Of a DNA stretch of 64,000 nt, positions 8,996 through 17,474 are shown in pieces. Origin of the DNA: DASQEH01 sp963765725 (GTDB lineage: Bacteria > Actinomycetota > Actinomycetes > Propionibacteriales > Nocardioidaceae); contig CAVXXI010000002.1 of the NCBI GenBank assembly GCA_963765725.1, forward strand, positions 124,001 to 188,000. Reading direction: 5' to 3'. A program made the position numbers and the translations under genes. Positions within the stretch are counted from its first letter, which is position 1. Every line of letters starts with the position of its first letter. The notes under the pieces were generated by a model. The model was given only the letters and a program-made list of their open reading frames with translations, ran no database searches and was not told the origin of the DNA.

Positions 8996-9254
8996 TGCGT
9001 GCTGTCCTCCTCGGTCCGGCGTGGCTGCCGGAATCCCACCTGAATCATACGGTGTGGGCGGCGGTCCACTGCCGGCTCGGGCAGGCGCCACGGCGGACGG
9101 CCCGCGAGCGAGGTGGAGCGCAGGCCAGGAGCGACCCCGATGCTGTTGTGTCAACACCGAGGCCTGGGCCATCGGTCGCTCGGGCGATCGACAACCTTGC
9201 CCGTGCGTGTACCCGATCGTCGCGTGGTCAGTCAGCAGCCGCGCCGCGCTGGAG

Positions 9255-9950
9255 TCAGTCGGGAGTGCCGTCATCCCTTGCTCGGCTGACCAGTTGGGCG
9301 GCCACGTCACGGAGCTTGATGTTGCCTGTCTGCGAGACCCTCACGAGGAACTTGAATGCCTGGTCCTCGTCGATCTGATATCGCTCCATCGTGATCCCGA
9401 TGGCCGCTCCGATGATCTTCCTCGTGGCGAGGGCTTTGACGAGGCCGCCGACCGTGCGGACGTGGCCCATCGCGATTGCGGCGTGCGTCGCGAACAGCTC
9501 CGCGAGGTCGCGCTGACCGGACAGGCCTCCGGGCTGCGAAGAGTAGAGGTTGAGCGCACCGGTCGAATCGTCGCTCTCGTAGAGCTCGAGGGCCAGCTGA
9601 GACCGCATCCCGATACGGACGACCGCCGGCCCGTAGCGCGGCCAGCGCTGGTCGCTCGCGAGGTCGTCGGCGACGACGGTCCGCTCCTCCGTGGCGGCCT
9701 CGTAGCACGGGCCCTCGAGAAGCTCGTACTGCAGCTGGTCGACCTGGAGGATGATCTCGTCCGTAGGCGCCAGCGTCTCCAAATGCCCGTCTCCGAAGCG
9801 AGCGCTGATGCTGGCGAAGTCGGCGCCCGGAATGGTGTCGCACGCCGATTTTGTGATGCTGACGAGAGTCTCGTCAAGGTCGGACGCAGCGCCTAGGGTC
9901 ATCGCCACTTGGGCCATGACATTCGCCAGCCGCAGGTCTTCCGCGCTCAT
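9255..9950 (-). CDS. GAF-ANTAR domain regulator
   Basis: This 231-residue protein has a GAF sensor domain (about residues 10-145) and a C-terminal ANTAR RNA-binding domain (about 165-220) with the pattern ALATRKIIGAAIGITMERY. ANTAR proteins bind paired hairpins in nascent RNA and prevent termination; in actinobacteria the GAF-ANTAR type is often stress- or sensor-linked. I start at the ATG at 9950 because GAGGGG lies 6 nt before it; an in-frame ATG at 9977 has no such site. Its RNA target is not identifiable here. Confidence 0.85.
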   Translation of the reverse strand: MSAEDLRLANVMAQVAMTLGAASDLDETLVSITKSACDTIPGADFASISARFGDGHLETLAPTDEIILQVDQLQYELLEGPCYEAATEERTVVADDLASDQRWPRYGPAVVRIGMRSQLALELYESDDSTGALNLYSSQPGGLSGQRDLAELFATHAAIAMGHVRTVGGLVKALATRKIIGAAIGITMERYQIDEDQAFKFLVRVSQTGNIKLRDVAAQLVSRARDDGTPD

Positions 9951-10057
9951 GTGTAGCCCCTCAGAGAAAGCCGACATTTGCGCGTCCGACTAGGTTATGT
10001 CCACTGTCCCACGACCTTGGCCGGAACGCTAATAGGTCGTACGGAGGAGCAGTACGA

Positions 10058-10858
10058 CTACTGGGCGGCCTTGATGAGGTCGGTCAGCGTCGTCACTGGC
10101 GACTGGTTCTGCACGAAGGTGACCTTCTTGCCGTTGACCAGGTAGGTAGGCGTCGAGTTGACGCCGTCCTTCGACGACTGATCGGTGGCCTTGGCCGCCC
10201 ACGCGTCATAGGTGCCCTTGGCCTGACAGTCACTGACCGCCGCCTTGTCGGCACCGGCCTGCTGCGCCAGGTCGGCCAGCTGACTGTCGCTGAGGCCGGC
10301 GGAACCCTCTTCGGGCTGGTTCTGGAAGAGGAGGTCGTGCAGCTTCGCGAAGGCGGTCACGCCGCCATGCGCGAGGGTGCAGGCGGCCGTCTCCAGCGCC
10401 CGGGAGGAGTAGTTCGTCGTGGACGCGTTGTCGAGGAATGCGATGGGGCGGTACTCCACCCGGATCTCGCCCTTGTTGATGTCGCTGAGGAGCGTCGGCC
10501 CGAGCTGCTGCTCGAACTCCCTGCAGAACGGGCACTGGAAGTCCTCGTAGATCGTGACCGTCACGGGAGCCGACCCGCCCCGGTAGATGCCGAAGCTCGC
10601 GTTGGCCCCGGGCGGCGCGGCCGACGAGCTGCTCGTGACTGCGCTGTTGCGGTTGGACTGGACCGCGATCCCGATCCCGACCACGGCTGCGATCAAGACG
10701 ATGACGATGCTGGCCACGACGACCGACCGGCGCCGTCGCTCGGCTCGGGCCTGTTCGGCCTGCATGGCCCGGATGCGTTCGGCGGCCTCTCGGTTCTTCT
10801 TGGTCAAGATCTGCGAGCCCCCTGTGTGTCGACGACCGGCTCGGATGTCACTGCTCAT
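10058..10858 (-). CDS. Membrane-anchored DsbA-like thiol:disulfide oxidoreductase
   Basis: The 266-residue protein has a charged N-terminus (rich in Arg, Glu, Ala), one transmembrane helix at about 45-66, then an extracytoplasmic thioredoxin-fold domain with the CPFC redox site (C109, C112). A cis-proline loop precedes strand VNSTPTYLVNGK. This is the DsbA/mycobacterial Rv2969c-like group, which forms or isomerises disulfides in exported proteins. A third Cys pair (near residues 165 and 215) could form a structural disulfide. It is divergent from the symporter gene, with 93 bp between the starts. No VKOR partner is adjacent. Confidence 0.85.
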   Translation of the reverse strand: MSSDIRAGRRHTGGSQILTKKNREAAERIRAMQAEQARAERRRRSVVVASIVIVLIAAVVGIGIAVQSNRNSAVTSSSSAAPPGANASFGIYRGGSAPVTVTIYEDFQCPFCREFEQQLGPTLLSDINKGEIRVEYRPIAFLDNASTTNYSSRALETAACTLAHGGVTAFAKLHDLLFQNQPEEGSAGLSDSQLADLAQQAGADKAAVSDCQAKGTYDAWAAKATDQSSKDGVNSTPTYLVNGKKVTFVQNQSPVTTLTDLIKAAQ

Positions 10859-10951
10859 CGTACGTGGCGTGCCGACCGCCTATCGGCGTGCGCGAGGAGT
10901 AGGTTGCCGACTCAACCAATGATCACGGAGTCGGCTGTGGAGGCAGGGGAC

Positions 10952-12652
10952 ATGATTCTGGCGGCGGCGAGCACCTCACTGCGTCTGGGCACCAACTGGG
11001 TCGACTATCTCCTGATCGCGTTGTACTTCTGCTTCGTCCTGGGCATCGGGATCATGGCCAGGCGGGCGGTGTCCAGCAGCCTGGACTTCTTCCTCTCCGG
11101 GCGATCGCTCCCGGCCTGGGTGACCGGCCTGGCGTTCATCTCGGCCAACCTCGGCGCGGTCGAGATCATCGGCATGTCGGCCAACGGCGCGAACTACGGC
11201 ATCCCGACGGTGCACTACTTCTGGGTCGGCGCGGTACCGGCCATGCTCTTCCTCGGCGTCGTGATGATGCCCTTCTACTACGGCTCCAAGGTCCGCTCGG
11301 TCCCCGAGTTCATGCGTCGGCGGTTCGGTACCGGCGCCCATCTGGTCAACGCCCTCAGCTTCGCCCTCGCGCAGCTGCTCATCGCAGGCATCAACTTGTA
11401 CCTGCTGGCCAACATCGTCGAGATCATCCTCGGCTGGAAGCTGTGGATCTCCCTGATCGTCGCTGCCGCGATCGTCTTGACCTACACCACGCTGGGCGGG
11501 TTGTCGGCGGCGATCTACAACGAGGTGCTGCAGTTCTTCGTCATCGTGGCCGCCTTGCTGCCGCTGACCTTCATCGGCCTGAACAAGGTGGGTGGCTACG
11601 GCGGTCTGAAGGACAAGATCGCTGCCAGCGCCGGGGGCTCCGAGCAGCTCCACTCCTGGCCCGGTACGGCACTCACCGGCTTCAGCAGCTCCTTCTGGTC
11701 GGTGGTGGGCATCGTGCTGGGGCTCGGCTTCGTGCTGTCGTTCGGCTACTGGACCACCAACTTCGTCGAGGTCCAGCGTGCGATGGCGAGCAAGTCCATC
11801 TCGGCAGCCCAGCGCGCACCGATAATCGGCGCCTTCCCGAAGATGTTCGTCCCGTTCATGGTGATCTTCCCCGGCATGATCGCGGGCGTCTTGGTCACGG
11901 AGATCTCCAAGCCGAAGAACAACGGTGGGAGCCCCGACTACAACAACGCGCTGCTGTACCTGATCCGCGACCTGTTGCCCAACGGCATGCTAGGCCTCGC
12001 CATCGCGGGTCTGCTGGCGTCCTTCATGGCCGGTATGGCCGCGAACATCTCTGCCTTCAACACGGTGTTCTCGTACGATCTGTGGCAGACGTACATCAAG
12101 AAGGACCGCCCCGACCACTACTACCTGTCGGTGGGCCGGTGGGCGACAGTGGCGGCGACCCTGGTTGCGATCGGCACGGCGACGTTCGCGGCCTCGTACT
12201 CCAACATCATGAACTACCTGCAGACGCTCTTCGGGTTCTTCAACGCGCCTCTCTTCGCGACCTTCATCCTCGGCATGTTCTGGAAGCGGATGAGCGCGAC
12301 GGCGGGTTGGGTCGGACTCGTGTCCGGTACCTTGGCCGCGATCGTCGTCGGGATCCTGAGCGAGGACGCCCTCGGCAGCCTCTCCACGGGAGCCTTGTCA
12401 CTGTCCGGCCAGGGTGCGAGTTTCGTCGCGGCAGGCGCTGCGTTCGTCGTGGACATCATCGTGAGCGTCATCGTGAGTACGGTGACCCCGGCACGCGACG
12501 AGTCCGAGCTGCGCGGGCTCGTGTACAGCCTCACGCCCAGGCAGGACTTCCACGATGCGAACGAGGGGGTGCTGGCGTGGTACCAGCAGCCCACCAAGCT
12601 GGCCGGGGTCGGGCTGGTAATGGTCATCGCCTTGAACATCATCTTCTGGTGA
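10952..12652 (+). CDS. Sodium:solute symporter (SSF), copy 1
   Basis: This 566-residue, multispanning protein belongs to the sodium/solute symporter family (SGLT/PutP fold): about 14 hydrophobic helices and the family sequence LDFFLSGRSLPAWVTG in the first helices, GxxSAxxYNEVLQ-like helix 6, and GLLASFMAGMAANISAFNTVF in helix 9 where sodium-ligating residues lie. The closest characterised relatives by feel are sugar transporters of the vSGLT type, but the substrate is not proven. A second, very similar gene follows at 13281, and each is followed within 14 nt by a small 2-TM protein. The start ATG at 10952 is shared in position by both copies. Confidence 0.85.
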   Translation: MILAAASTSLRLGTNWVDYLLIALYFCFVLGIGIMARRAVSSSLDFFLSGRSLPAWVTGLAFISANLGAVEIIGMSANGANYGIPTVHYFWVGAVPAMLFLGVVMMPFYYGSKVRSVPEFMRRRFGTGAHLVNALSFALAQLLIAGINLYLLANIVEIILGWKLWISLIVAAAIVLTYTTLGGLSAAIYNEVLQFFVIVAALLPLTFIGLNKVGGYGGLKDKIAASAGGSEQLHSWPGTALTGFSSSFWSVVGIVLGLGFVLSFGYWTTNFVEVQRAMASKSISAAQRAPIIGAFPKMFVPFMVIFPGMIAGVLVTEISKPKNNGGSPDYNNALLYLIRDLLPNGMLGLAIAGLLASFMAGMAANISAFNTVFSYDLWQTYIKKDRPDHYYLSVGRWATVAATLVAIGTATFAASYSNIMNYLQTLFGFFNAPLFATFILGMFWKRMSATAGWVGLVSGTLAAIVVGILSEDALGSLSTGALSLSGQGASFVAAGAAFVVDIIVSVIVSTVTPARDESELRGLVYSLTPRQDFHDANEGVLAWYQQPTKLAGVGLVMVIALNIIFW

Positions 12653-12665
12653 GGAGAAGCTAGCT

Positions 12666-12988
12666 ATGGCACACGCAACAGACTCAACAGAGGCCCCGGC
12701 GCAGAGAAGACCCGGCATACCGCTGGGGCGTTCGACATCCGCACCTTCATCGCTGCGCTGCTGGGCCTGTACGGCGTGATCTTGACCCTCACCGGCATCT
12801 TCGGAGCCGACAAGACGACGGACGGCAGCAAGACCGCAGGCAACGTCAACCTCTGGGTGGGTCTGTGCCTGCTCGTCTTCGCCGCCCTGATGGAGGGCTG
12901 GGCACTCTGGCGCCCGACGGTCGTCGACGAGGAGCAGCTCGCGAGGGACCGGGCGGCGGCCGCGGGCGAGGAACGACCCGCGCACTGA
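12666..12988 (+). pseudogene. Symporter-linked 2-TM mini-protein, copy 1, frameshifted
   Basis: From the ATG at 12666 the reading frame starts like copy 2 (MAHATDS) but ends at a TGA after 36 codons. Comparison with 15001-15333 shows one base missing close to 12703 (CAGAGAAG where CAG GAG AAG is expected); restoring it gives a 107-residue protein with the two hydrophobic helices and the FDIRTF, VNLWVGLCLLVF and WALWRPT blocks of copy 2. Without correction only a 70-residue tail could be made from a GTG at 12776. Either this copy is inactivated or the base was lost in the sequence consensus. Confidence 0.75.
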
Positions 12989-13002
12989 CGCGAACAGGGC
13001 CC

Positions 13003-13020
13003 GGCCCCTGGCACCAGGCC
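13003..13020 (+). terminator. Hairpin after first symporter module
   Basis: A near-perfect stem (GGCC-c-CTG, loop GCAC, CAGGCC) lies 14 nt after the stop of the first mini-protein gene. It has no T-tract, which is usual for terminator-like hairpins in high-GC actinobacteria. Confidence 0.4.
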
Positions 13021-13280
13021 GGCTGACGACGTGACCCCTGTTCCGCACCGCTGATCCTTGCTGTCAGGGGGCGAAGTCTGGTCCCTGACCACGCCTGCCG
13101 GAGGCTCTCGCCACAGGGTGGAATGGCCGGTCGGCGGCCCCTGCAGCACCGCTGCGGTGAGGATCGAACCGGACCGGTGCCGCCCTGGGATGGGCCTCGA
13201 AGCCCACCGAGCGGGACCCGCCCGAGAGGAGTAGGTTTCCGGGCGAACACCACCCTTGAGGTCTGCTCTGGAGGCGAGAC

Positions 13281-14987
13281 ATGATTCTGGCGGCTGCAAC
13301 CACGTCACTGCGCCTGGGCACCAACTGGGTCGACTATCTCCTGATCGCGTTGTACTTCTGCTTCGTCCTGGGCATCGGCCTGATGGCGCGCCGCGCGGTC
13401 TCCAGCAGCCTCGACTTCTTCCTCTCCGGCCGATCCCTTCCCGCCTGGGTGACCGGCCTGGCGTTCATCTCCGCCAACCTCGGCGCGGTCGAGATCATCG
13501 GCATGTCGGCCAACGGCGCGAACTACGGCATCCCCACCGCACACTACTTCTGGGTCGGCGCGGTACCGGCCATGCTCTTCCTCGGCGTCGTGATGATGCC
13601 CTTCTACTACGGCTCCAAGGTCCGCTCAGTCCCCGAGTTCATGCGCCGGCGGTTCGGCACCGGCGCCCATCTCTTCAACGCGGTGAGCTTCGCTGTGGCC
13701 CAGCTCTTGATCGCCGGGATCAACTTGTACCTGTTGGCGAGCATCGTCGAGATCATCCTCGGCTGGAAGCTGTGGATCTCCCTGATCGTCGCTGCCGCGA
13801 TCGTGCTGACCTACACGACCCTGGGCGGGTTGTCGGCGGCAATCTACAACGAGGTGCTGCAGTTCTTTGTCATCGTGGCCGCGCTCCTGCCGCTCACCAT
13901 CATCGGCCTGGAGAAGGTGGGTGGCTACGGCGGTCTGAAGGACAAGCTCACGGCCAGCGCCGCAGGGCCGGAGCAGCTGTCGTCGTGGCCGGCGACCGCG
14001 CTGACGGGCTTCACCAACCCGTTCTGGTCGGTGGTGGGCATCGTGCTGGGGCTCGGCTTCGTCCAGTCGTTCGGCTACTGGACGACCAACTTCGTCGAGG
14101 TCCAGCGCGTGATGGCCACGAAGTCGATTTCGGCGGCCCAGCGCGCACCGATCATCGGCGCCTTCCCGAAGATGTTCGTCCCGTTCATCGTGATCTTCCC
14201 CGGCATGATCGCGGCGGTCCTGGTCCGCGAGATCGCCGTTCCCAAGAGCCACGGTGACCCGAACACCGACTACAACAACGCACTGCTGTACCTGATCCGC
14301 GACCTGCTGCCGAACGGCATGCTGGGGCTCGCCATCGCCGGCCTGCTGGCGTCGTTCATGGCAGGGATGGCGGCGAACATCTCTGCCTTCAACACGGTGT
14401 TCGCGTACGACCTGTGGCAGACATACATCAAGAAGGACCGGCCCGACCACTACTACCTCAACGTCGGCCGCTGGGCGACGCTTGCGGCAACCCTGGTGGC
14501 GATCGGTACGGCGACATTCGCGGCGTCGTACACCAACATCATGGACTACCTGCAGACGCTCTTCGGGTTCTTCAACGCGCCGCTGTTCGCGACCTTCATC
14601 CTCGGCATGTTCTGGAAACGGACGACGGCGACGGCCGGCTGGATCGGGCTCGTGTGCGGCACTCTCGCCGCTGTCCTCGTGGCCATCTTGAGCGTCGATG
14701 CGCTGGGCAGCGCCTCGACGGGGACCATCTCCGTTCTGACCGGACAGGGAGCAAGCTTCGCAGCTGCCGGTGCGGCGTTCGTCGTGGACTTCGTGGTCAC
14801 CGTTGCCGTGACGATGGTGACGCAGCCACGCAAGGAGTCCGAGCTGCGTGGGCTCGTGTACAGCCTGACGCCGAAGGAAGACTTCCACGACGAGAACGAA
14901 GGGACCCTCACGTGGTACCAGCAGCCGACGAAGCTGGCGGCCATCGGGCTCGTCATGGTCGTCATCTTGAACGTCCTCTTCTGGTGA
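13281..14987 (+). CDS. Sodium:solute symporter (SSF), copy 2
   Basis: A 568-residue paralogue of the protein at 10952, with the same helix layout and nearly the same sequence; differences cluster in the loop after KDK (about residues 228-245) and around residues 310-325. Everything said of copy 1 applies: SSF fold, probable Na+ coupling, unknown solute. The different loops could mean a different substrate or affinity. The intact mini-protein gene follows 13 nt after the stop. The ATG at 13281 has GGAG 9-12 nt upstream. Confidence 0.85.
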   Translation: MILAAATTSLRLGTNWVDYLLIALYFCFVLGIGLMARRAVSSSLDFFLSGRSLPAWVTGLAFISANLGAVEIIGMSANGANYGIPTAHYFWVGAVPAMLFLGVVMMPFYYGSKVRSVPEFMRRRFGTGAHLFNAVSFAVAQLLIAGINLYLLASIVEIILGWKLWISLIVAAAIVLTYTTLGGLSAAIYNEVLQFFVIVAALLPLTIIGLEKVGGYGGLKDKLTASAAGPEQLSSWPATALTGFTNPFWSVVGIVLGLGFVQSFGYWTTNFVEVQRVMATKSISAAQRAPIIGAFPKMFVPFIVIFPGMIAAVLVREIAVPKSHGDPNTDYNNALLYLIRDLLPNGMLGLAIAGLLASFMAGMAANISAFNTVFAYDLWQTYIKKDRPDHYYLNVGRWATLAATLVAIGTATFAASYTNIMDYLQTLFGFFNAPLFATFILGMFWKRTTATAGWIGLVCGTLAAVLVAILSVDALGSASTGTISVLTGQGASFAAAGAAFVVDFVVTVAVTMVTQPRKESELRGLVYSLTPKEDFHDENEGTLTWYQQPTKLAAIGLVMVVILNVLFW

Positions 14988-15000
14988 CAAGGAGCTAGCC

Positions 15001-15333
15001 ATGGCACACGCAACAGACTCAGCAGAAGGAGCCGGCGCGGCCGGAGGCGGCGAGAAGACCCGGCATACCGCCGGGGCGTTCGACATCCGCACGTTCATCG
15101 CCGCGTTGATGGGCATGTACGGCGTGATCCTCGTGCTGACGGGCATCTTCGGCGCCGACGAGACGACCAACGGGAGCAAGGCAGCGGGCAACGTCAACCT
15201 GTGGGTGGGGCTCTGCCTACTCGTCTTCGCGGCCCTGATGGAGGGCTGGGCACTGTGGCGTCCGACCGTCATCGACGAGGACCAGCTGGCCAGGGACCGG
15301 GCGGCCGCGGAGGACGAACCGCCGGCGCACTGA
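15001..15333 (+). CDS. Symporter-linked 2-TM mini-protein, copy 2
   Basis: The 110-residue product has a Gly/Ala-rich N-terminus, two hydrophobic helices (about residues 31-50 and 67-86) joined by a short polar loop with GADETTNGS, and a charged C-terminus. It does not look like the DUF485 partner of acetate permease. AGGAG precedes the ATG by 5 nt. Because it sits directly behind the symporter in both copies of the duplication, I infer it is an accessory subunit or regulator of that transporter. No characterised family is recognised. Confidence 0.7.
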   Translation: MAHATDSAEGAGAAGGGEKTRHTAGAFDIRTFIAALMGMYGVILVLTGIFGADETTNGSKAAGNVNLWVGLCLLVFAALMEGWALWRPTVIDEDQLARDRAAAEDEPPAH

Positions 15334-15561
15334 CGCCGGATTCTGTCGGGGGGATGCTGCTCGGCTGGTTTCGCCATCGGGGCTCGTCCCGGGCACGGAC
15401 GTGGGACGCGCTACACATGGGTCGTCGGGCTCGTCCTGCTCGCCACGTCGGTCTCGTATGCAGTGGACAACGGTGATCTGACGAATGTCTCGCCGCTGGT
15501 GCCGTGCTGATGCCCAGCTGGCTGGTCTGGACGGCGCACCCCGCCGACGGGCTGCGAGCAC

Positions 15562-16083
15562 TCAGGGCGGAAGCAGCGCGTCGCGGTCATCGGACGTAGC
15601 CAGGCTGGTCTCTCCATGAGCCCGCTCGATGCGCATGAGGACGTCGTAGCTGCGGCCGTTCGTCGAGGCGTCGAACCGCCCGATGGATTCGAAGCCCAGC
15701 GACTCCACGACGGCCCTCGCCCGAGCATTGAACGATGCGATCGTCATCCGGAAGGCCGACGGACCGTAGCGTTGCCGGCCGAAGTCCAGGCCGGTCGCGA
15801 TGGCAGGGCGGCCGAGCCCCCGGCCGGTCAGCTCCGGCTTGAGGCCGCCGCCCGTGTCGAGCGCCGAGTCGTCGTACTGCCAACCCGGGACCCGGCCGTC
15901 TACGCCGAAGGAGCGGAAGCCGACCAGCTCGTCGTCGTCGACGAGGGCGTAGTAGCCGGAAGCCGGGTCGAGCAGGTCGGCCGGGTCGGCTCCGGTCATG
16001 TCATAGCAGTCGTACGGCGGCGGATACCGCCACGTGGTGATCTGCTCGGCGTATACCGGGGCCATGGCCACGATCCGGAACAT
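15562..16083 (-). CDS. GNAT family N-acetyltransferase
   Basis: The 173-residue protein carries the GNAT acetyl-CoA binding region (LTGRGLGRPAIATGLDFGR, with the Q/RxxGxG/A loop) and the conserved C-terminal strand ARAVVESLGFESIGRF. The family moves an acetyl group from acetyl-CoA to an amine; the acceptor is unknown. The 228 bp to its right-hand neighbour on the left side (15334-15561) contain no gene I can support, although one frame without a start codon reads like a single membrane helix. Confidence 0.8.
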   Translation of the reverse strand: MFRIVAMAPVYAEQITTWRYPPPYDCYDMTGADPADLLDPASGYYALVDDDELVGFRSFGVDGRVPGWQYDDSALDTGGGLKPELTGRGLGRPAIATGLDFGRQRYGPSAFRMTIASFNARARAVVESLGFESIGRFDASTNGRSYDVLMRIERAHGETSLATSDDRDALLPP

Positions 16084-16287
16084 GGGGCATCCTCACATGC
16101 CAGTCGCCGTCTGTGCCAACCTCCTAGGAATCCCGTCGACGACTTCGCCGGCCATCTGGCGTTCATTCCCAGCCGGCTTCCGGATGACCCGAGTGCTGAC
16201 GTGGCTGCCCGGTGAGCCTGGCGTCGCGGGCCCGGCGGCCCACCCCTCGGACCAGCCGAGCGCCGCCCCCGTGCCACGACACCTGCG

Positions 16288-17049
16288 TCAGGGGCGCTCG
16301 GTTGGCCAGAACGCTTGAAGCCAGCGATGCGTGGCGATTTCGTCCTGGACCCGGGCGACGTATCCGTCGGCCGCGGCTGAGTGCCAGTCGCCGGCGTACC
16401 AGGACCCGACGCAGCCCCACAGGTCGCCGCCACTGCGGTTCAGCCACCACTCCCACCCGTTGCAGCAGCCTCGCAGGTGGGCGCCGAGGTAGTCGAGCGC
16501 GAATGCCGTGCTGTTGCGGTTGAACGGGAAGGTGCCGTTCTGGTTCCCCGCCCAGTCGAAGCCCCACGACGGGCTGGACCAGCTCATCTCCCCCACGATG
16601 CTGAACGTCTTGGGACAGTAGCCGTTGCCGTAGTCGGCCTGGTAGTCGTGGCCGTAACCGGCAAGCCCGTTGCAGAACGTCTTGCGGTCGGCCAAGGGCT
16701 CGGACGAGAAGAAGTCTCCGCAGCCGTAGTAGGTGAGGCAGGCACCCGACGCCGTGGTCTCGTACTGGAACCAGGTCGACTCGCGCACGGCTATTGCGCG
16801 CAGCAGGTTGTCGGGCAGTCCCCACTTGCATGCCGCCCGTTGGATTTCGTCGGTCGTCCCGGTGTAGTGGCCGGTGACCCGGGCCAGCAGGTAGGAGTCC
16901 CAGCGAGGATCGTAGGTTCCGTAGGTGCTGCGTGGTCGCGATGCGAACGACTCGTGGACCTTGGTCACTTTGGGCATGGTGGAGTTCGCCTTGGCAATTG
17001 CTCGGGCGTGGCTCCCAGGCAGAGTGGGGAGCCGCGATCTGGGTGGCAC
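16288..17049 (-). CDS. Lysozyme-like (SLT-type) cell-wall lytic protein, N-terminus uncertain
   Basis: The core contains IQRAACKWGLPDNLLRAIAVRE, the pattern of SLT/lysozyme-like transglycosylases in which the Glu after V-R is catalytic; it is followed by a Trp/Tyr/Cys-rich domain with eight or so cysteines typical of secreted proteins. The enzyme would cleave peptidoglycan outside the membrane. The frame as given starts at a GTG (17049) or an ATG at 16977, neither with a ribosome binding site, and shows no signal peptide. A signal-peptide-like stretch (RSRLLASCVVLIGLCGV) is readable in another frame near 17145-17195, so the true N-terminus may be split off by a frameshift. Confidence 0.6.
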   Translation of the reverse strand: MPPRSRLPTLPGSHARAIAKANSTMPKVTKVHESFASRPRSTYGTYDPRWDSYLLARVTGHYTGTTDEIQRAACKWGLPDNLLRAIAVRESTWFQYETTASGACLTYYGCGDFFSSEPLADRKTFCNGLAGYGHDYQADYGNGYCPKTFSIVGEMSWSSPSWGFDWAGNQNGTFPFNRNSTAFALDYLGAHLRGCCNGWEWWLNRSGGDLWGCVGSWYAGDWHSAAADGYVARVQDEIATHRWLQAFWPTERP

Positions 17050-17474
17050 GCGTGGCTGCTGACGGCAGCGGGGCGCCCGGCGCCTTGAGGTGTAGTAGCC
17101 GCTGGCCGGAGGAGGGCGTGACCGCCACCCCCGATGCCGTGCTCCACCCCGCAGAGCCCTATCAGGACGACACAGCTCGCAAGGAGCCGCGAACGGACCG
17201 TGCTCGAATTACACGAAAGCTACGATATGTCCAGTGCGGGGGCTGGTGCTCACGCCGTCAGCCGGTCACGGACTCCCGCATCGACGATTTCTCCGGCTGA
17301 GGCAACCGAGCAGACCACGGAGCGCATTTCCGGCGCCGTGATGATGCACGCTCTCGGTCTTGACACGATGGCCTTCGAGTACGCGGCTTGTGACGCGGGC
17401 CCTCGCCCGTGTCCGGCGACAGAAAGGCCCGCAGCCAGATTGGTGTCTGACACCGGGCACTCCCAGTGGTCGCC
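17050..17474. other. Gap without a supported gene
   Basis: This 425-bp stretch between two leftward secreted-protein genes has no reading frame with family resemblance. Its right part, from about 17145 to 17200, reads on the minus strand like an export signal that is out of frame with the lytic protein to the left. The rest is AT-richer than most of the window. Confidence 0.4.

Larger units (their letters stand above)
10892..15333 (+). repeat. Tandem duplication of a symporter + mini-protein module
   Basis: The unit about 10892-12988 recurs as about 13229-15333. Both copies keep the upstream block GAGGAGTAGGTT, then the symporter gene, the short linker and the mini-protein gene. The proteins are nearly identical by eye along their whole length, while third codon positions have drifted, so the duplication is not fresh and both symporters have been kept under selection. 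The interval 12989-13228 shows no gene. Confidence 0.85.

Noticed and set aside
9144..9156. TGTTG-tgt-CAACA inverted repeat upstream of the Bax-inhibitor gene
   Set aside because: Too short and isolated to support as an operator; it may be chance in a 259-bp gap.
15350..15492. Possible small membrane protein after the second symporter module
   Set aside because: One frame reads as a hydrophobic helix but has no start codon or ribosome binding site and no second copy behind module 1.
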